DNA of 64,000 nt, taken from NCBI GenBank assembly GCA_015057585.1, contig SVEF01000010.1:55260-119259 (forward strand). Direction: 5' to 3'. This document shows, piece by piece, positions 45,384 through 54,318 of this stretch. Below the pieces are notes generated by a model, which saw only the letters and a program-made list of their open reading frames with translations, searched no databases and was not told the DNA's origin. The stretch is from Lachnospiraceae bacterium. Its GTDB lineage: Bacteria > Bacillota > Clostridia > Lachnospirales > Lachnospiraceae. A program made the position numbers and the translations under genes. Every line of letters begins with the position of its first letter. Within the stretch, counting starts at the first letter, position 1.

Positions 45384-47843
45384 TCAAAATCCTTCCGATG
45401 TTGCAGCATTTAAAATCAGCCGCAAGATTCTGGCTGCACTTCGCCGCAATTGTTTTTTATCCAGTGTTCCAGACTTGTAAGCAGATTTCAGCGCCCTTCG
45501 CACCGATGCATTTCCAGGCATAATCAGATCATTGCCTGCATTGATTGCAGCCTCATGTGAACACTTGTCCGTGGAGTTCCAGTCACTCATAATAACCCCT
45601 TCAAATCCCCATTCGTTACGAAGCACCTTGGTACACAAGTCGTAACTATTCGGGGTGTAAGTACCATTCACCATGTTGTAAGAGGTCATAATCGTCCCAG
45701 GTTTTGCTTCCGCTATCACCATGCGGAAAGGACGCAAATACATCTCACGAAGTGCCCGTTCCGACAAATTTGAGGACATATGATCCCGATTCTCCTCCTG
45801 ATTGTTACAGCAAAAATGCTTCACCGTCACAAAGCATCCTTTGCGGGATTGCACTCCCTTTGTTATGGCAGCCGCCATTTTACCGGTCAGCACAGGGTCT
45901 TCGGAATAATATTCAAAATTTCTGCCACAGAGCGGATTACGATGGAGATTCATACCCGGAGCCAGCCACACTGCCACACCGATTTCTTTCATCTCCAAGC
46001 CGACTGCTTTTCCGATTTCCTCCAGTAGATTTACATCCCAGCTTTGTGCCTGCGCTGTTTCACATGGAAATGCGCTCATATATTGGTAAACCAATCTTCC
46101 CCGGTTACTCTTCACAAAAGGTGCTATTCTCTTTAAATAGCCCCATTGCCATTCCTTTGGCAGTCCTTCCGGATAAAGTACGGTTCCGCTCTTTTGTACT
46201 GCCCCCGCCTGCATCACCCGAAGCCCCGCCGGACCATCAGAAAGATTGATATTCGGTATGCCCTTCTTAAGAAGCTTGACACTTGTAGTTCCAACCACTC
46301 CTGGAACAATAACATACCCTTTTGTGCTGTATCCGCCGCCCACGCACAAGTCAATCATCTGCTTATCGCTGAGACTGTCCAAAATTCTTTTTTCTTTCGG
46401 AGACTCTTTGACCTCCGGTATACTATAGTCATGTTCTGTCATGCAGAAAGCAGAACCGGCAAGAGCATATCTCGGAATCGATGTGTCATAGGTAGCTAAA
46501 TGTACTTCCGGTTTATACTCTGTAAAATCAGCTGTCTTCGGCAAATTGTGTTCTGTTTTTTCCAAAATTACGGGTTTATCAAGCGTAAGTACAGCTATTG
46601 CCCTTGTGTGCATGGAATCCGTTCCAACTAAAAGCCCATATTCCCCTTGTTCCAAAACAAACGCACTTAAATCCTCATGGTAGCTGCCCTGTTCCGCCAT
46701 ATCAAAGGTCATAGTCAAACATTCTTCCTTACCGGGTGCAAGCAATTTTGTCTTTGCAAAAGCAACTAACCCTTTCTGCTCATGAGTCATTTCTGTATGA
46801 GGCTTTGCAAGATAAAGCTGTAATACTTCTCTTCCTGAGTAACTGCCTCCGATATTCTTTACAACCGCTTTAACCATCACCTTTGTTCCGTCTATGCGAA
46901 TATCTTTTACTTCATGGGTAAAGGTCGTATAACTAAGACCAAAGCCAAAAGGAAACCTAGGATCTTTCTTCATCGCATCAAACCAGCGATAACCGATATG
47001 TATTCCCTCATAATAATTGTTATAGGTCATATCACCGTTCAGATAACTATAGGTATCAGAACTCGGATAATCTGCATATTGATAGCCCCAAGTGGCAGTC
47101 AGCTTGCCGGAAGGTGTAACTTTGCCGGAAACAATGTCCGCAAATGCATTTCCTCCCTCCATACCCCCCTGGGAAAAGTGCAGTACTGCACCTACCTCTA
47201 CTTCATCCAGTACGGATAAATCCATAGCAGACCCACAATTAATCACAAGCAAAAGCTTCTTGTAATGTTTGGCCAGTTTTCTTATACTCTCCAGCTCTAT
47301 ATCAGAAAACAGATAATCTCCTTTTTCCGCTCTGCGATCTCCGCCTTCTCCTGCCTGACGTGCAAGCACATAAACAGCAGTATCTGTTTCTTCCGTCAGC
47401 TCATCCTCTAAAATCGGTGTTGCTGTAGGACAAGGTTGCGGGCTGGTATGGACAATATCAAACATTTTCATGGTACGGACAGGACCATAGCCTTTAATCT
47501 TATCCTCCACACTCTGTCTCCACTGTTCAATGTCTCTATTAAATTTCTCCTCAAATCGCTCCAGCCACAAAGGCTTTGCAATGGAATACCCGGCATTTTT
47601 TAGTCCCTGCTCAATCGTAACGCTGTATCGCTCCTCCACATTACCACTTCCGCTTCCGCCTTTGACCGTCATACGGGCACCGACACCATAAAGAGCAATG
47701 GTTTTATTTTTTAATGGCAGCACACCATTATTTTTCAACAGAACCATTCCGTCGGCCGCAGCTCTGCGTGCAAGGGCACGATGCGCTCTTTCCCTTTGTG
47801 ACTCGTCCTTTGTGGACACTCCATATACACGAAACTTTTCCAT
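45384..47843 (-). CDS. Glycoside hydrolase family 3 with permuted domain order
   Basis: 819-residue beta-glucosidase/xylosidase. Domain order is reversed relative to most GH3 enzymes: the C-terminal alpha/beta sandwich (RRAAADGMVLLKNNGVLPL) comes first, a fibronectin-like domain follows (PFGFGLSYTTF ... YSGREVLQLYLAKP), and the catalytic barrel is last, with GMNLHRNPLCGRNFEYYSED, VTVKHFCCNNQEENRD and the nucleophile Asp in FEGVIMSDWNST. Such permuted GH3 proteins are known from Ruminococcus and Butyrivibrio. ATG follows the GH2 stop directly with GGAGGTG upstream. Cytosolic. Confidence 0.92.
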   Translation of the reverse strand: MEKFRVYGVSTKDESQRERAHRALARRAAADGMVLLKNNGVLPLKNKTIALYGVGARMTVKGGSGSGNVEERYSVTIEQGLKNAGYSIAKPLWLERFEEKFNRDIEQWRQSVEDKIKGYGPVRTMKMFDIVHTSPQPCPTATPILEDELTEETDTAVYVLARQAGEGGDRRAEKGDYLFSDIELESIRKLAKHYKKLLLVINCGSAMDLSVLDEVEVGAVLHFSQGGMEGGNAFADIVSGKVTPSGKLTATWGYQYADYPSSDTYSYLNGDMTYNNYYEGIHIGYRWFDAMKKDPRFPFGFGLSYTTFTHEVKDIRIDGTKVMVKAVVKNIGGSYSGREVLQLYLAKPHTEMTHEQKGLVAFAKTKLLAPGKEECLTMTFDMAEQGSYHEDLSAFVLEQGEYGLLVGTDSMHTRAIAVLTLDKPVILEKTEHNLPKTADFTEYKPEVHLATYDTSIPRYALAGSAFCMTEHDYSIPEVKESPKEKRILDSLSDKQMIDLCVGGGYSTKGYVIVPGVVGTTSVKLLKKGIPNINLSDGPAGLRVMQAGAVQKSGTVLYPEGLPKEWQWGYLKRIAPFVKSNRGRLVYQYMSAFPCETAQAQSWDVNLLEEIGKAVGLEMKEIGVAVWLAPGMNLHRNPLCGRNFEYYSEDPVLTGKMAAAITKGVQSRKGCFVTVKHFCCNNQEENRDHMSSNLSERALREMYLRPFRMVIAEAKPGTIMTSYNMVNGTYTPNSYDLCTKVLRNEWGFEGVIMSDWNSTDKCSHEAAINAGNDLIMPGNASVRRALKSAYKSGTLDKKQLRRSAARILRLILNAATSEGF

Positions 47844-50141
47844 TTAACGCACCTCCAGTTCCATTGTTACAGGTTTCATATTCTGACTTGAAACCGTAAC
47901 ATTCACTTTACCCGATGCAGTGCCGGCCCTTAAGACTGCCAACAGTCGGCCACGGTAACTGTGAAACGTATTGCTAACATACCTTTCATCCGTCTTACAC
48001 AAAGCACTTCCCAGTCCCTGTAATGATGCTGCACCCTTTACTTGCACAGTAACCGGCTGCTCAATATAAGGAAGCAGTTCACCGTTTTCATCCGTAAATT
48101 CGATAGGCAAATAGCAAAGAGTCTGTCCGTCCGCCTTCAGAATCTGCTTGTCCGGTGTAACTGTCAAGCGAATCTCTTTTTTACCGGTTTTAAGACTATG
48201 TCTAGAAAGTTCCTTTTTATTTGCATCCAAAGCAACCGCAGTCAGCGTACCCGGTACATAAGGCAACTTGAATAATGTCTTGTATTTCTTAACCGGTTGT
48301 GTATTAATTTCCTCGCCATTAAGTTCCAGACGAACAAATGCTGCATTTGCGTAAACTTCAACCACTGCTTTGGTTCCCTCGTAACCGTGCCAGGTCCAGC
48401 TGTCAATCGCATTGGTAAACTGCCATGCACCGGTGGAAGGCTTTTCATGGGCGTGATTCAACGGACGCACGCCGATAAATGGTTCTTTCCGCATTCCCCA
48501 TACTACCTGCATAAAATACATGGATGCCAATGGTTTTCCCGTGATGTCAATCATTCCCTGCCCGGCGAGCAACGGCAATCCCTTGTAGGAATGATACGTC
48601 CAGTCACCAATGCAAGCTTCGCCTAAGTAGTCCCAGGCAGACCACACAAAATCGCCCAACACCTGCGGATACTTTTTCACACGCTCCCAGTTATATGGTA
48701 AATCTGCTACCATAGTTTCACTACCTACCATCAATCGCTCCGGATAATTTACCACATCCTCGTCATACCTGGATGCTGCATAATTAAGCCCTAACACATC
48801 TAACCCGTCGGCTGCACCCTTACATGCTCTATCTCCTTTTTTTCCGGCAGCCATAAAAAACATAAGACTTCCCAGTTTGTTTGCCATGGCATTGAAGAAA
48901 GCAGAGCCTGTCTTCTTTTCCTTGTATCCCCTCTTTCGTGGCAGAGGCTCAGGCTTATAGTCTCCCTTATCTTTGTAAACGCCGATGCCCATATTGGTAT
49001 AAACATTAAGCAGTACATTCACGCCTGCCGTAACCGGTCTGGTATCATCCAAGGTGTGGAGATAGTCTGTCAGCATCTGTGCAGTTTCTGCCCCCTTTTT
49101 CGTTGCTGTTTCTGAAACCTCATTGCCATGAGAATACATAATTACGCAAGGATGGTTGTAAGATGCTTTTACCAATGCAGTTAAATCATTCTTCCACTCT
49201 GTATCAAACCATCTTGCATAGTCATGATAGGTTTTCGGTACATACCAGCCATCAAAGGCTTCATTCATCACATACATTCCAAGCTTATCGCAGATACTTA
49301 AAGTAATCTGAGTTGCCGGATTATGAGCCATGCGGATAGCATTAAAGCCATTTCCCTTTAATATGGAAATTCTACGATATTCTGCATCATAAAAATCGCA
49401 GGCTCCTAACACACCATGGTCATGATGAATGCAACCACCCCGAAGGAGAATGCGTTCCCCATTTACCCTTAAACCTTTCTTGGCCTCCCATTCCAGCAAA
49501 CGGATGCCAAAAGTAGTCCGGTGCTCTTTTCCTTCTTTACGAATGACACAAGTATAAAGATACGGTGTTTCTGCCGTCCAAAGTTTTGCATCCGGAACCG
49601 CGATTTCTCCGGGCACTGCTGTGGCAATCAAAACGTCATTATCATAAATTTCGACAATTTCTGCATCTGCTGTCACTTCGATTTTCGCCGGACAATACGA
49701 CAAAGTCTTAATTTTAGGTGGTTCTAGCTCATCAATTAACATCGTTACCGGACGATAAATTCCTGACCCGGAATACCAACGACAGTTCGGTTCCAAAGAA
49801 TTATCCACCTCTACCTTAATATGGTTCTCTCCTTCTCTTATCTCACCGGAAAGCTCCACATCAAAAGCGGTATATCCATATTTATGGGTACCAACGAGAG
49901 TTCCGTTCAGATATATAACACAATTTTGATATACGCCTTCAAAATGCAGGAAAATGGATTTTCCTACCACCTCACTTTTCATTGTAAAACTTTTTTCATA
50001 TACATATTTTCCTCCGGGAAAATAACCGGAGTTGACACCATTACGGCACCCTCCATCCCGGACTTCGCTAATCATCGCATCGTGGGGCAAAAAAACTTCT
50101 TTTCCATTACACTTCCAACCAAAATTAAAATCCAGTTTCAT
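47844..50141 (-). CDS. Glycoside hydrolase family 2 (beta-galactosidase-like)
   Basis: 765 residues. The N-terminal jelly roll has GVYQNCVIYLNGTLVGTHKY and SGSGIYRPV; the barrel shows LRGGCIHHDHGVLGA, NAIRMAHNPA, the acid/base glutamate in YSHGNEVSE, and the nucleophile in MVGSETMVADLP. Two C-terminal beta domains follow (DUF4982-like). Releases beta-linked galactose, glucuronate or similar units inside the cell. First gene of the operon, AAAGGAG before ATG; divergent from the AraC regulator across a 150-base promoter region. Confidence 0.9.
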   Translation of the reverse strand: MKLDFNFGWKCNGKEVFLPHDAMISEVRDGGCRNGVNSGYFPGGKYVYEKSFTMKSEVVGKSIFLHFEGVYQNCVIYLNGTLVGTHKYGYTAFDVELSGEIREGENHIKVEVDNSLEPNCRWYSGSGIYRPVTMLIDELEPPKIKTLSYCPAKIEVTADAEIVEIYDNDVLIATAVPGEIAVPDAKLWTAETPYLYTCVIRKEGKEHRTTFGIRLLEWEAKKGLRVNGERILLRGGCIHHDHGVLGACDFYDAEYRRISILKGNGFNAIRMAHNPATQITLSICDKLGMYVMNEAFDGWYVPKTYHDYARWFDTEWKNDLTALVKASYNHPCVIMYSHGNEVSETATKKGAETAQMLTDYLHTLDDTRPVTAGVNVLLNVYTNMGIGVYKDKGDYKPEPLPRKRGYKEKKTGSAFFNAMANKLGSLMFFMAAGKKGDRACKGAADGLDVLGLNYAASRYDEDVVNYPERLMVGSETMVADLPYNWERVKKYPQVLGDFVWSAWDYLGEACIGDWTYHSYKGLPLLAGQGMIDITGKPLASMYFMQVVWGMRKEPFIGVRPLNHAHEKPSTGAWQFTNAIDSWTWHGYEGTKAVVEVYANAAFVRLELNGEEINTQPVKKYKTLFKLPYVPGTLTAVALDANKKELSRHSLKTGKKEIRLTVTPDKQILKADGQTLCYLPIEFTDENGELLPYIEQPVTVQVKGAASLQGLGSALCKTDERYVSNTFHSYRGRLLAVLRAGTASGKVNVTVSSQNMKPVTMELEVR

Positions 50142-50234
50142 AGATTGCTCCTTTCACAGAAAGTTCCATAGCAACACATTTGTATTTCTGTAATATCAAT
50201 TATAATTACACACTCTTATCATACCATTTTTGCT

Positions 50235-50263
50235 TTGACCAGTAATGTAATTTATGCTATAAT
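50235..50263 (+). promoter_or_regulatory. Sigma-A promoter of the araC-type gene
   Basis: TTGACC (50235-50240), 17 bases, TATAAT (50258-50263). Candidate -10 boxes for the divergent operon (TATGAT, TATAAT on the minus strand near 50200-50225) overlap the same region, so AraC binding here could control both. Confidence 0.65.
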
Positions 50264-50292
50264 ATTATAAATTCTGCTACGAGGTGAATGTT

Positions 50293-51486
50293 TTGATAGA
50301 TTTTAGTATATTTTGTCGGTATTTTTATGCTTCATGGTATCTTCCGATTGCCTACTATGAAAATGACCAATGTATCCACTGTGAAGGTTTCCCTTCTGAT
50401 CTTCCAAAGTATTATACTATTTCCCGGGTACTCCTTTCAGCAACTCAGAATCCGGCTGCCTACACTGCATCTGATACCGGCATTTATGGCATCTTACGAA
50501 TACCTCAGACCAATGGATATTTTCTTCTCGGTCCTACATTCAGCGGCACTATCTCTGACGAAATTATCCGTTGCTATATGAGTGATAATACAATTCCTAA
50601 AGAATACGAATCGGAAGTAACACAATTTCTGTATGCCGTACCACACTATAGTTACAATCGCTTTCTTCATATTTTGTTATTTTTACATTTCATGATTAAT
50701 GGGGAAGAATTATCGATTACAGAACACTTTAATGTATCTGACATGTCTTATGAAACAGAAATAGCATCCCGATTGACCAAATATTCCTATCTGGCAAGAG
50801 AAGAACAGCAACAGCACGGTACCTATTTCTTCGAAAGACGTCTTCTGGAATATGTCAAACAAGGAAACACCAAACAACTTCGGGCCTTTTTATTGGATAC
50901 AGTTATGAAAATGCCTCTTATTGAAGGCAAATTGGCAGATGACCCATTGCGTCAAGCCAAAAACTTGTTTCTCGGTACCGTAACCCTGGTAGGAAAAGAC
51001 GGGGCCATTCCGGGTGGTTTGGAAATCGAACAAACCTACCAGCTTATAGACACCTATATTCAGGAATGTGAACGTCTTCAAAGCATAGATGCTGTTAAAA
51101 ACCTTCAGTTCAATATGCTGCTAGACTTTACAAACCGCGTTGCACAGGCCCAATTACCGGAGGGAATGTCTGAAGAAATCTTTTCCTGCATGCAATTTAT
51201 TGCTACACACTTAAATGAATCTATTACCATTTCTGATGTAGCTGAACATATCAAAAAAAGCCGGGCATATGTGGTTGCTAAATTCAAATCGGAAACAGGT
51301 AAAACCATCGGAGAATACATTATGGAATGTCGCATGCGTGAGGCAAAAAATCTATTACGCTATACAGAAATGTCCTTATCTGAAATAAGTGAATATTTAT
51401 GTTTTTCCAATCAGCCATATTTTCAAAATGTTTTTAAGCGCTACTTCAGAATCACTCCGGCAAAATACAGACAAACTCATAAATGA
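50293..51486 (+). CDS. AraC-family transcriptional regulator of the glycan operon
   Basis: About 397 residues. The last 100 form the double helix-turn-helix: ESITISDVAEHIKKSRAYVV, then GEYIMECRMREAKNLLRYTE and FSNQPYFQNVFKRYFRITPA. The N-terminal 280 residues have no cupin signature and look like the helical sensor domain of Lachnospiraceae AraC proteins next to glycan operons. TTG 50293 has GAGGTG six bases upstream; a GTG at 50284 is the longer alternative but lacks a ribosome site. Presumably activates the divergent hydrolase genes in response to an imported sugar. A strong terminator follows. Confidence 0.87.
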   Translation: MIDFSIFCRYFYASWYLPIAYYENDQCIHCEGFPSDLPKYYTISRVLLSATQNPAAYTASDTGIYGILRIPQTNGYFLLGPTFSGTISDEIIRCYMSDNTIPKEYESEVTQFLYAVPHYSYNRFLHILLFLHFMINGEELSITEHFNVSDMSYETEIASRLTKYSYLAREEQQQHGTYFFERRLLEYVKQGNTKQLRAFLLDTVMKMPLIEGKLADDPLRQAKNLFLGTVTLVGKDGAIPGGLEIEQTYQLIDTYIQECERLQSIDAVKNLQFNMLLDFTNRVAQAQLPEGMSEEIFSCMQFIATHLNESITISDVAEHIKKSRAYVVAKFKSETGKTIGEYIMECRMREAKNLLRYTEMSLSEISEYLCFSNQPYFQNVFKRYFRITPAKYRQTHK

Positions 51487-51501
51487 AAAGTTATCTACAG
51501 C

Positions 51502-51536
51502 AAAAAGCGTGGCAAGAAATTCCTGCCACGCTTTTT
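51502..51536. terminator. Bidirectional terminator after the AraC gene
   Basis: 13-bp stem AAAAAGCGTGGCA / TGCCACGCTTTTT with T-run on both strands; serves the AraC gene and the convergent small genes. Confidence 0.9.
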
Positions 51537-51552
51537 ATCGTAATGATATGTA

Positions 51553-51852
51553 TTAATCCTTCCTTGCCCATTCTTGTATTTCGCTCTGATCAGCAGTCGT
51601 CAAATGTCCGTTTATGCAAGCATAACGTCCATTTTCCTCGTTGCCATGACAAATAAAATCGGCATGAAATCCATCACTGAATTCTCTGCCGATTTTCCTG
51701 TTTTTCTGCTTATCCTTATTTCGATTATAAGTCTTCCCACTGGGAACACTCCTTGTCACAGGATTTAATACTCCCCATGTTCCGCGCTGTTTAGAATAAT
51801 ATTCCTTCTGCGCTTTCTTACTTCGCTTATCAATTGTCACATATTGCTTCAC
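51553..51852 (-). CDS. Hypothetical element protein
   Basis: 99 residues, basic and polar (KRSKKAQKEYYSKQRGTW, NRNKDKQKNRKIGREFSDGF). Contains HADFICHGNEENGRYAC, with Cys and His residues that might bind metal, but the spacing fits no zinc finger I know. GTG start with GGGAG four bases upstream; overlaps the end of the preceding gene by 23 bases. Found at the beginning of the second accessory stretch; function unknown. Confidence 0.6.
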   Translation of the reverse strand: MKQYVTIDKRSKKAQKEYYSKQRGTWGVLNPVTRSVPSGKTYNRNKDKQKNRKIGREFSDGFHADFICHGNEENGRYACINGHLTTADQSEIQEWARKD

Positions 51853-52168
51853 TTTTCTCCCTCGCTTTCATTCCTTCCTCAATCAGCTTTGCTATTTCAC
51901 TGCAGATATCAGGATAATCCCTGTAGCCAAACAACAACATCTTACTTTCAAGCCTGCTAAGTGCTTCTTCAAAGCGCTCCGCATCCTTCTTTCGCACCTT
52001 ACAAAACACAATGCGGTATGGAGAGTCCGCTTTTGCACATTCTCCTTTGAATTTCATTCTCACTCTGTTCTGCACAAATAATGAGTCCGCCAGATACGAA
52101 TCATGGTCCACATACGCATAAGGTACCGAAAATATCGAAAAGTCTTTCATTCTCCAGTAATTCTTCAT
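51830..52168 (-). CDS. Hypothetical element protein
   Basis: 112 residues, starts MKNYWRMKDFSIFSVPYAYV. A beta-alpha pattern is followed by a long charged helix (KDAERFEEALSRLESKMLLF). PYRIVFCKVRKKDAERF suggests a small alpha/beta domain. No recognisable family. Overlaps the next gene by 23 bases, so the two form an operon. An AT-rich 300-base gap lies upstream. Confidence 0.6.
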   Translation of the reverse strand: MKNYWRMKDFSIFSVPYAYVDHDSYLADSLFVQNRVRMKFKGECAKADSPYRIVFCKVRKKDAERFEEALSRLESKMLLFGYRDYPDICSEIAKLIEEGMKAREKSEAICDN

Positions 52169-52475
52169 CTACTTGCCCTTTCTAAATTAAGATAGCTGCA
52201 GAAGTCCAAAGCCCCCTGCAGCCTGTGCTTAAAACCGAACCTCCGCACGCTTCTATGAAGCAGGTTTTCTACAAGGCAGGGTTGCTAAGAAATTTGCATC
52301 AGATTTAAACGTACACTGAACATAAACCGATAACAAATAACTGATAACAAACAAACCTTGGTCTTGAACATAAACTTCCGGATTATCAATAATCTTTGGA
52401 AGCCTTGTACGGGAAATATTCTAGTAAATAGAACATTCGCAATTCGCTTTGCTACTTGCTCATGAATGCAACTGC
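52169..52475. other. Gene-free gap with short direct repeats
   Basis: No convincing gene. Contains two copies of GATAACAAA (about 52327 and 52342) and two of TGAACATAAAC (about 52317 and 52367), a CTGCAG ... CTGCAG hairpin near 52197-52222, and a short leaderless minus-strand frame that looks spurious. Probably the promoter region of the two small genes. Confidence 0.4.
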
Positions 52476-52991
52476 TTAGCAGTCGCATTCAAATTGTACT
52501 GTCTGATTGTACTTATCCAGAGCCATCTGCATTTCCATGATTTTTGCAGAAATACTCTCATACTCCTTCTTTATCAATTCCAAGTCATAGTTGATGTATT
52601 TATATTCCGGAACTGAATTTCTGGCCATATAAGAGTGCTGCTCTACTCTTGCTTTTGGAAGCTGCTTACGCATCACATCAAGCACGGCTTTTCTCTTATT
52701 CAACTGAGCCATCTTGATGAGAATTGTATCAACGCTCATCTCCACATTTCCTACCAAAACTCTGGCTGTAGCATTTGATACATTCAGTGCATGCTTGATA
52801 ATTGCAATCTTTTCATCGATTTCTGCAATGGTAGCTGCAACCTCTGCATAGTCATATTCGGGAACCACCGGTTCCTCATTATTGGCTACCACGTATGTGC
52901 TGGAGTTTGCTTCCTTGTTTACCCAAAAAGCCTTATCCTCTTCCAGGCTTCTGAGCATTTTGTTTGCATATGCTGATGTCATTGTCTGCAT
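52476..52991 (-). CDS. DUF6847-like helical protein
   Basis: 171 residues, mostly long helices with heptad character (DYAEVAATIAEIDEKIAIIK; LELIKKEYESISAKIMEMQM). MSVDTILIKMAQLNKRKAVLDVM in the middle is a conserved core of a clostridial family I recall as DUF6847/DIP1984-like; its role is unknown. Ends in FECDC. ATG has GGAGGAGATATCAA upstream and the promoter box P2 is just before it, so it is one of the genes sharing the common promoter element. Confidence 0.7.
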   Translation of the reverse strand: MQTMTSAYANKMLRSLEEDKAFWVNKEANSSTYVVANNEEPVVPEYDYAEVAATIAEIDEKIAIIKHALNVSNATARVLVGNVEMSVDTILIKMAQLNKRKAVLDVMRKQLPKARVEQHSYMARNSVPEYKYINYDLELIKKEYESISAKIMEMQMALDKYNQTVQFECDC

Positions 52992-53032
52992 TTGATATCT
53001 CCTCCGTTTCTTTTTTCCTTCGTTCTGATATC

Positions 53033-53076
53033 AGCATACTACCTTGCATGCCTTTTGTCATTGAACCAGTAGTTTA
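53033..53076 (-). promoter_or_regulatory. Shared-box promoter P2
   Basis: Minus strand: box TAAACTACTGGTTCA, ATGACA (-35, 53061-53056), 17 bases, TATGCT (-10, 53038-53033). Overlaps the last codons of XRE 2 and reads into the DUF6847-like gene. Confidence 0.65.
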
Positions 53077-53336
53077 AAAGAAATTCCCCATAAATGAACA
53101 ATATCCCCGTCAACGACGAGGATATCTTCAATACTTGTATGTAGTAATCTGCTTAAGATTACAAAATTGTCTAAGCTCGGTAATGACCTACCGGAAATCC
53201 ATTTGTAGATTGCCTGCGGATTTTCAAATCCCATAGCACTCTGCACATCCTTTACGGTATAACCATTCTCCATAAGCAGCTTCTTAATCTGTCTTCCTGT
53301 TTCCTTTTGCTGAATTGACAAATACATTGGTTCCAT
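53058..53336 (-). CDS. Small XRE-family regulator, paralogue 2
   Basis: 92 residues with the HTH core TGRQIKKLLMENGYTVKDVQ, FENPQAIYKWISGRSLPSLD and ILVVDGD. Start at 53336 after AGGAGGTACAAACTT. Its own promoter (P6) carries the shared box in a slightly different form, which would allow autoregulation. Followed by the DUF6847-like gene under P2. Probably controls genes of this island. Confidence 0.84.
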   Translation of the reverse strand: MEPMYLSIQQKETGRQIKKLLMENGYTVKDVQSAMGFENPQAIYKWISGRSLPSLDNFVILSRLLHTSIEDILVVDGDIVHLWGISFKLLVQ

Positions 53337-53395
53337 AAGTTTGTACCTCCTGTAAATATCTCTTCCATCCCGAACACGATTTAACCTAGGTATTT

Positions 53396-53440
53396 ATTAT
53401 ATCGTATCTTTTAGAAAAAGTCATTAAACTTTTGGTTTAA
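53396..53440 (-). promoter_or_regulatory. Shared-box promoter P6 (XRE 2)
   Basis: Minus strand: box TTAAACCAAAAGTTTA, ATGACT (-35, 53424-53419), 17 bases, TATAAT (-10, 53401-53396); 60 bases before the XRE start. The box here is close to a dyad (TTAAAC ... GTTTAA). Confidence 0.65.
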
Positions 53441-53483
53441 AATAAAATCCATTACAATTGTTTCATATGCAATTGTTGTTTTT

Positions 53484-53526
53484 AAATATTTCCGTATTTT
53501 TTATCTTTTTACGGATTTTATTTAAA
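53484..53526. repeat. Direct repeat at the 3' end of abiE
   Basis: CCGTA-N13-TACGG followed by ATTTTATTTAAA; nearly the same about 40 bases occur at 54877-54920 upstream of abiEi. It overlaps the stop codon of abiEii. Confidence 0.7.
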
Positions 53527-54318
53527 AGCATTCAGATACTCCACTATACCATCAAACACTTCATCAATCTCGGTATCTAACCACCTCTTATCGCTTTTAT
53601 CTACTCTGTCCTTATATATCTTATCACGAAATACAAATTTTAATCTTTTGAGGATAGCTGACATATCGTTTTCACGCATTCCTGAATCATCAAAAATGAA
53701 TGTATGCAAACAAGCAATCAGTTTTTGTTCATTCATCCTGCCGCACTGGTAGTACATATCATAAACATCTTTATATCGTGTGCTAAAAGTACCAAACTTC
53801 AGGAGTGAACGCAACTTCTCTGCAAACATCTGCTCTCTAGTATTTATTAGAAGTGACGCACCCTCATTATCAAAAGCAATATCGAAACAATACTCTTCCT
53901 GCTCAATTTCCATATGTTTATGTACACCCAAGTCAATCTTGCTTTCTATCAGATTTCCATGAGTATCTTTAATATGTACATATACTCGTTTTCCTTTATA
54001 ATCCTGTTGGCTTAACTCTTCAATTCTTCCAACTCTTGTGATTGTTATACCATCAATGCAATTTAATTTTGCAACAAAATTTTCGATAGACTCATCTGAA
54101 AGGGAATACCGAATAAAATCTATATCCATATCCTGAGTTGCCCTACGGATATTATTAGTTATACTTCTCATAACGACTCCGCCCTTAATCGTTACATTTC
54201 TGGATAAGGTGCTTTTTGATATTGCCTTCAAAACGATATCCTGGCACACTCTTGCTTCTGCATCATCCGTTTCATACCCTAATTCCTGCATTTTTCTTAC
54301 CATATCCGATAAATTCAT
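53518..54318 (-). CDS. abiEii: AbiEii/AbiGii-type nucleotidyltransferase toxin
   Basis: 266 residues of the DNA polymerase beta-like superfamily. Motif I is GGVVMR (G46-R51), the metal aspartates are in QDMDIDF (D63, D65/D67), and KIDLG and EKLRSLLKFG follow. AbiEii toxins are reported to transfer nucleotides to RNA targets (tRNA in the related MenT family), arresting growth and blocking phage. The start directly follows the antitoxin stop (adjacent bases). All expected residues are present. Flanked with its antitoxin by near-identical repeats. Confidence 0.88.
   Translation of the reverse strand: MNLSDMVRKMQELGYETDDAEARVCQDIVLKAISKSTLSRNVTIKGGVVMRSITNNIRRATQDMDIDFIRYSLSDESIENFVAKLNCIDGITITRVGRIEELSQQDYKGKRVYVHIKDTHGNLIESKIDLGVHKHMEIEQEEYCFDIAFDNEGASLLINTREQMFAEKLRSLLKFGTFSTRYKDVYDMYYQCGRMNEQKLIACLHTFIFDDSGMRENDMSAILKRLKFVFRDKIYKDRVDKSDKRWLDTEIDEVFDGIVEYLNAFK

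Noticed and set aside
51553..51852. Zinc-finger protein
   Set aside because: Cys and His residues are present but their spacing fits no finger class I can name.
52285..52488. 67-codon frame in the gap before the DUF6847-like gene
   Set aside because: Overlaps the 3' end of a real gene, lacks a ribosome site and protein-like pattern; lies over short direct repeats.
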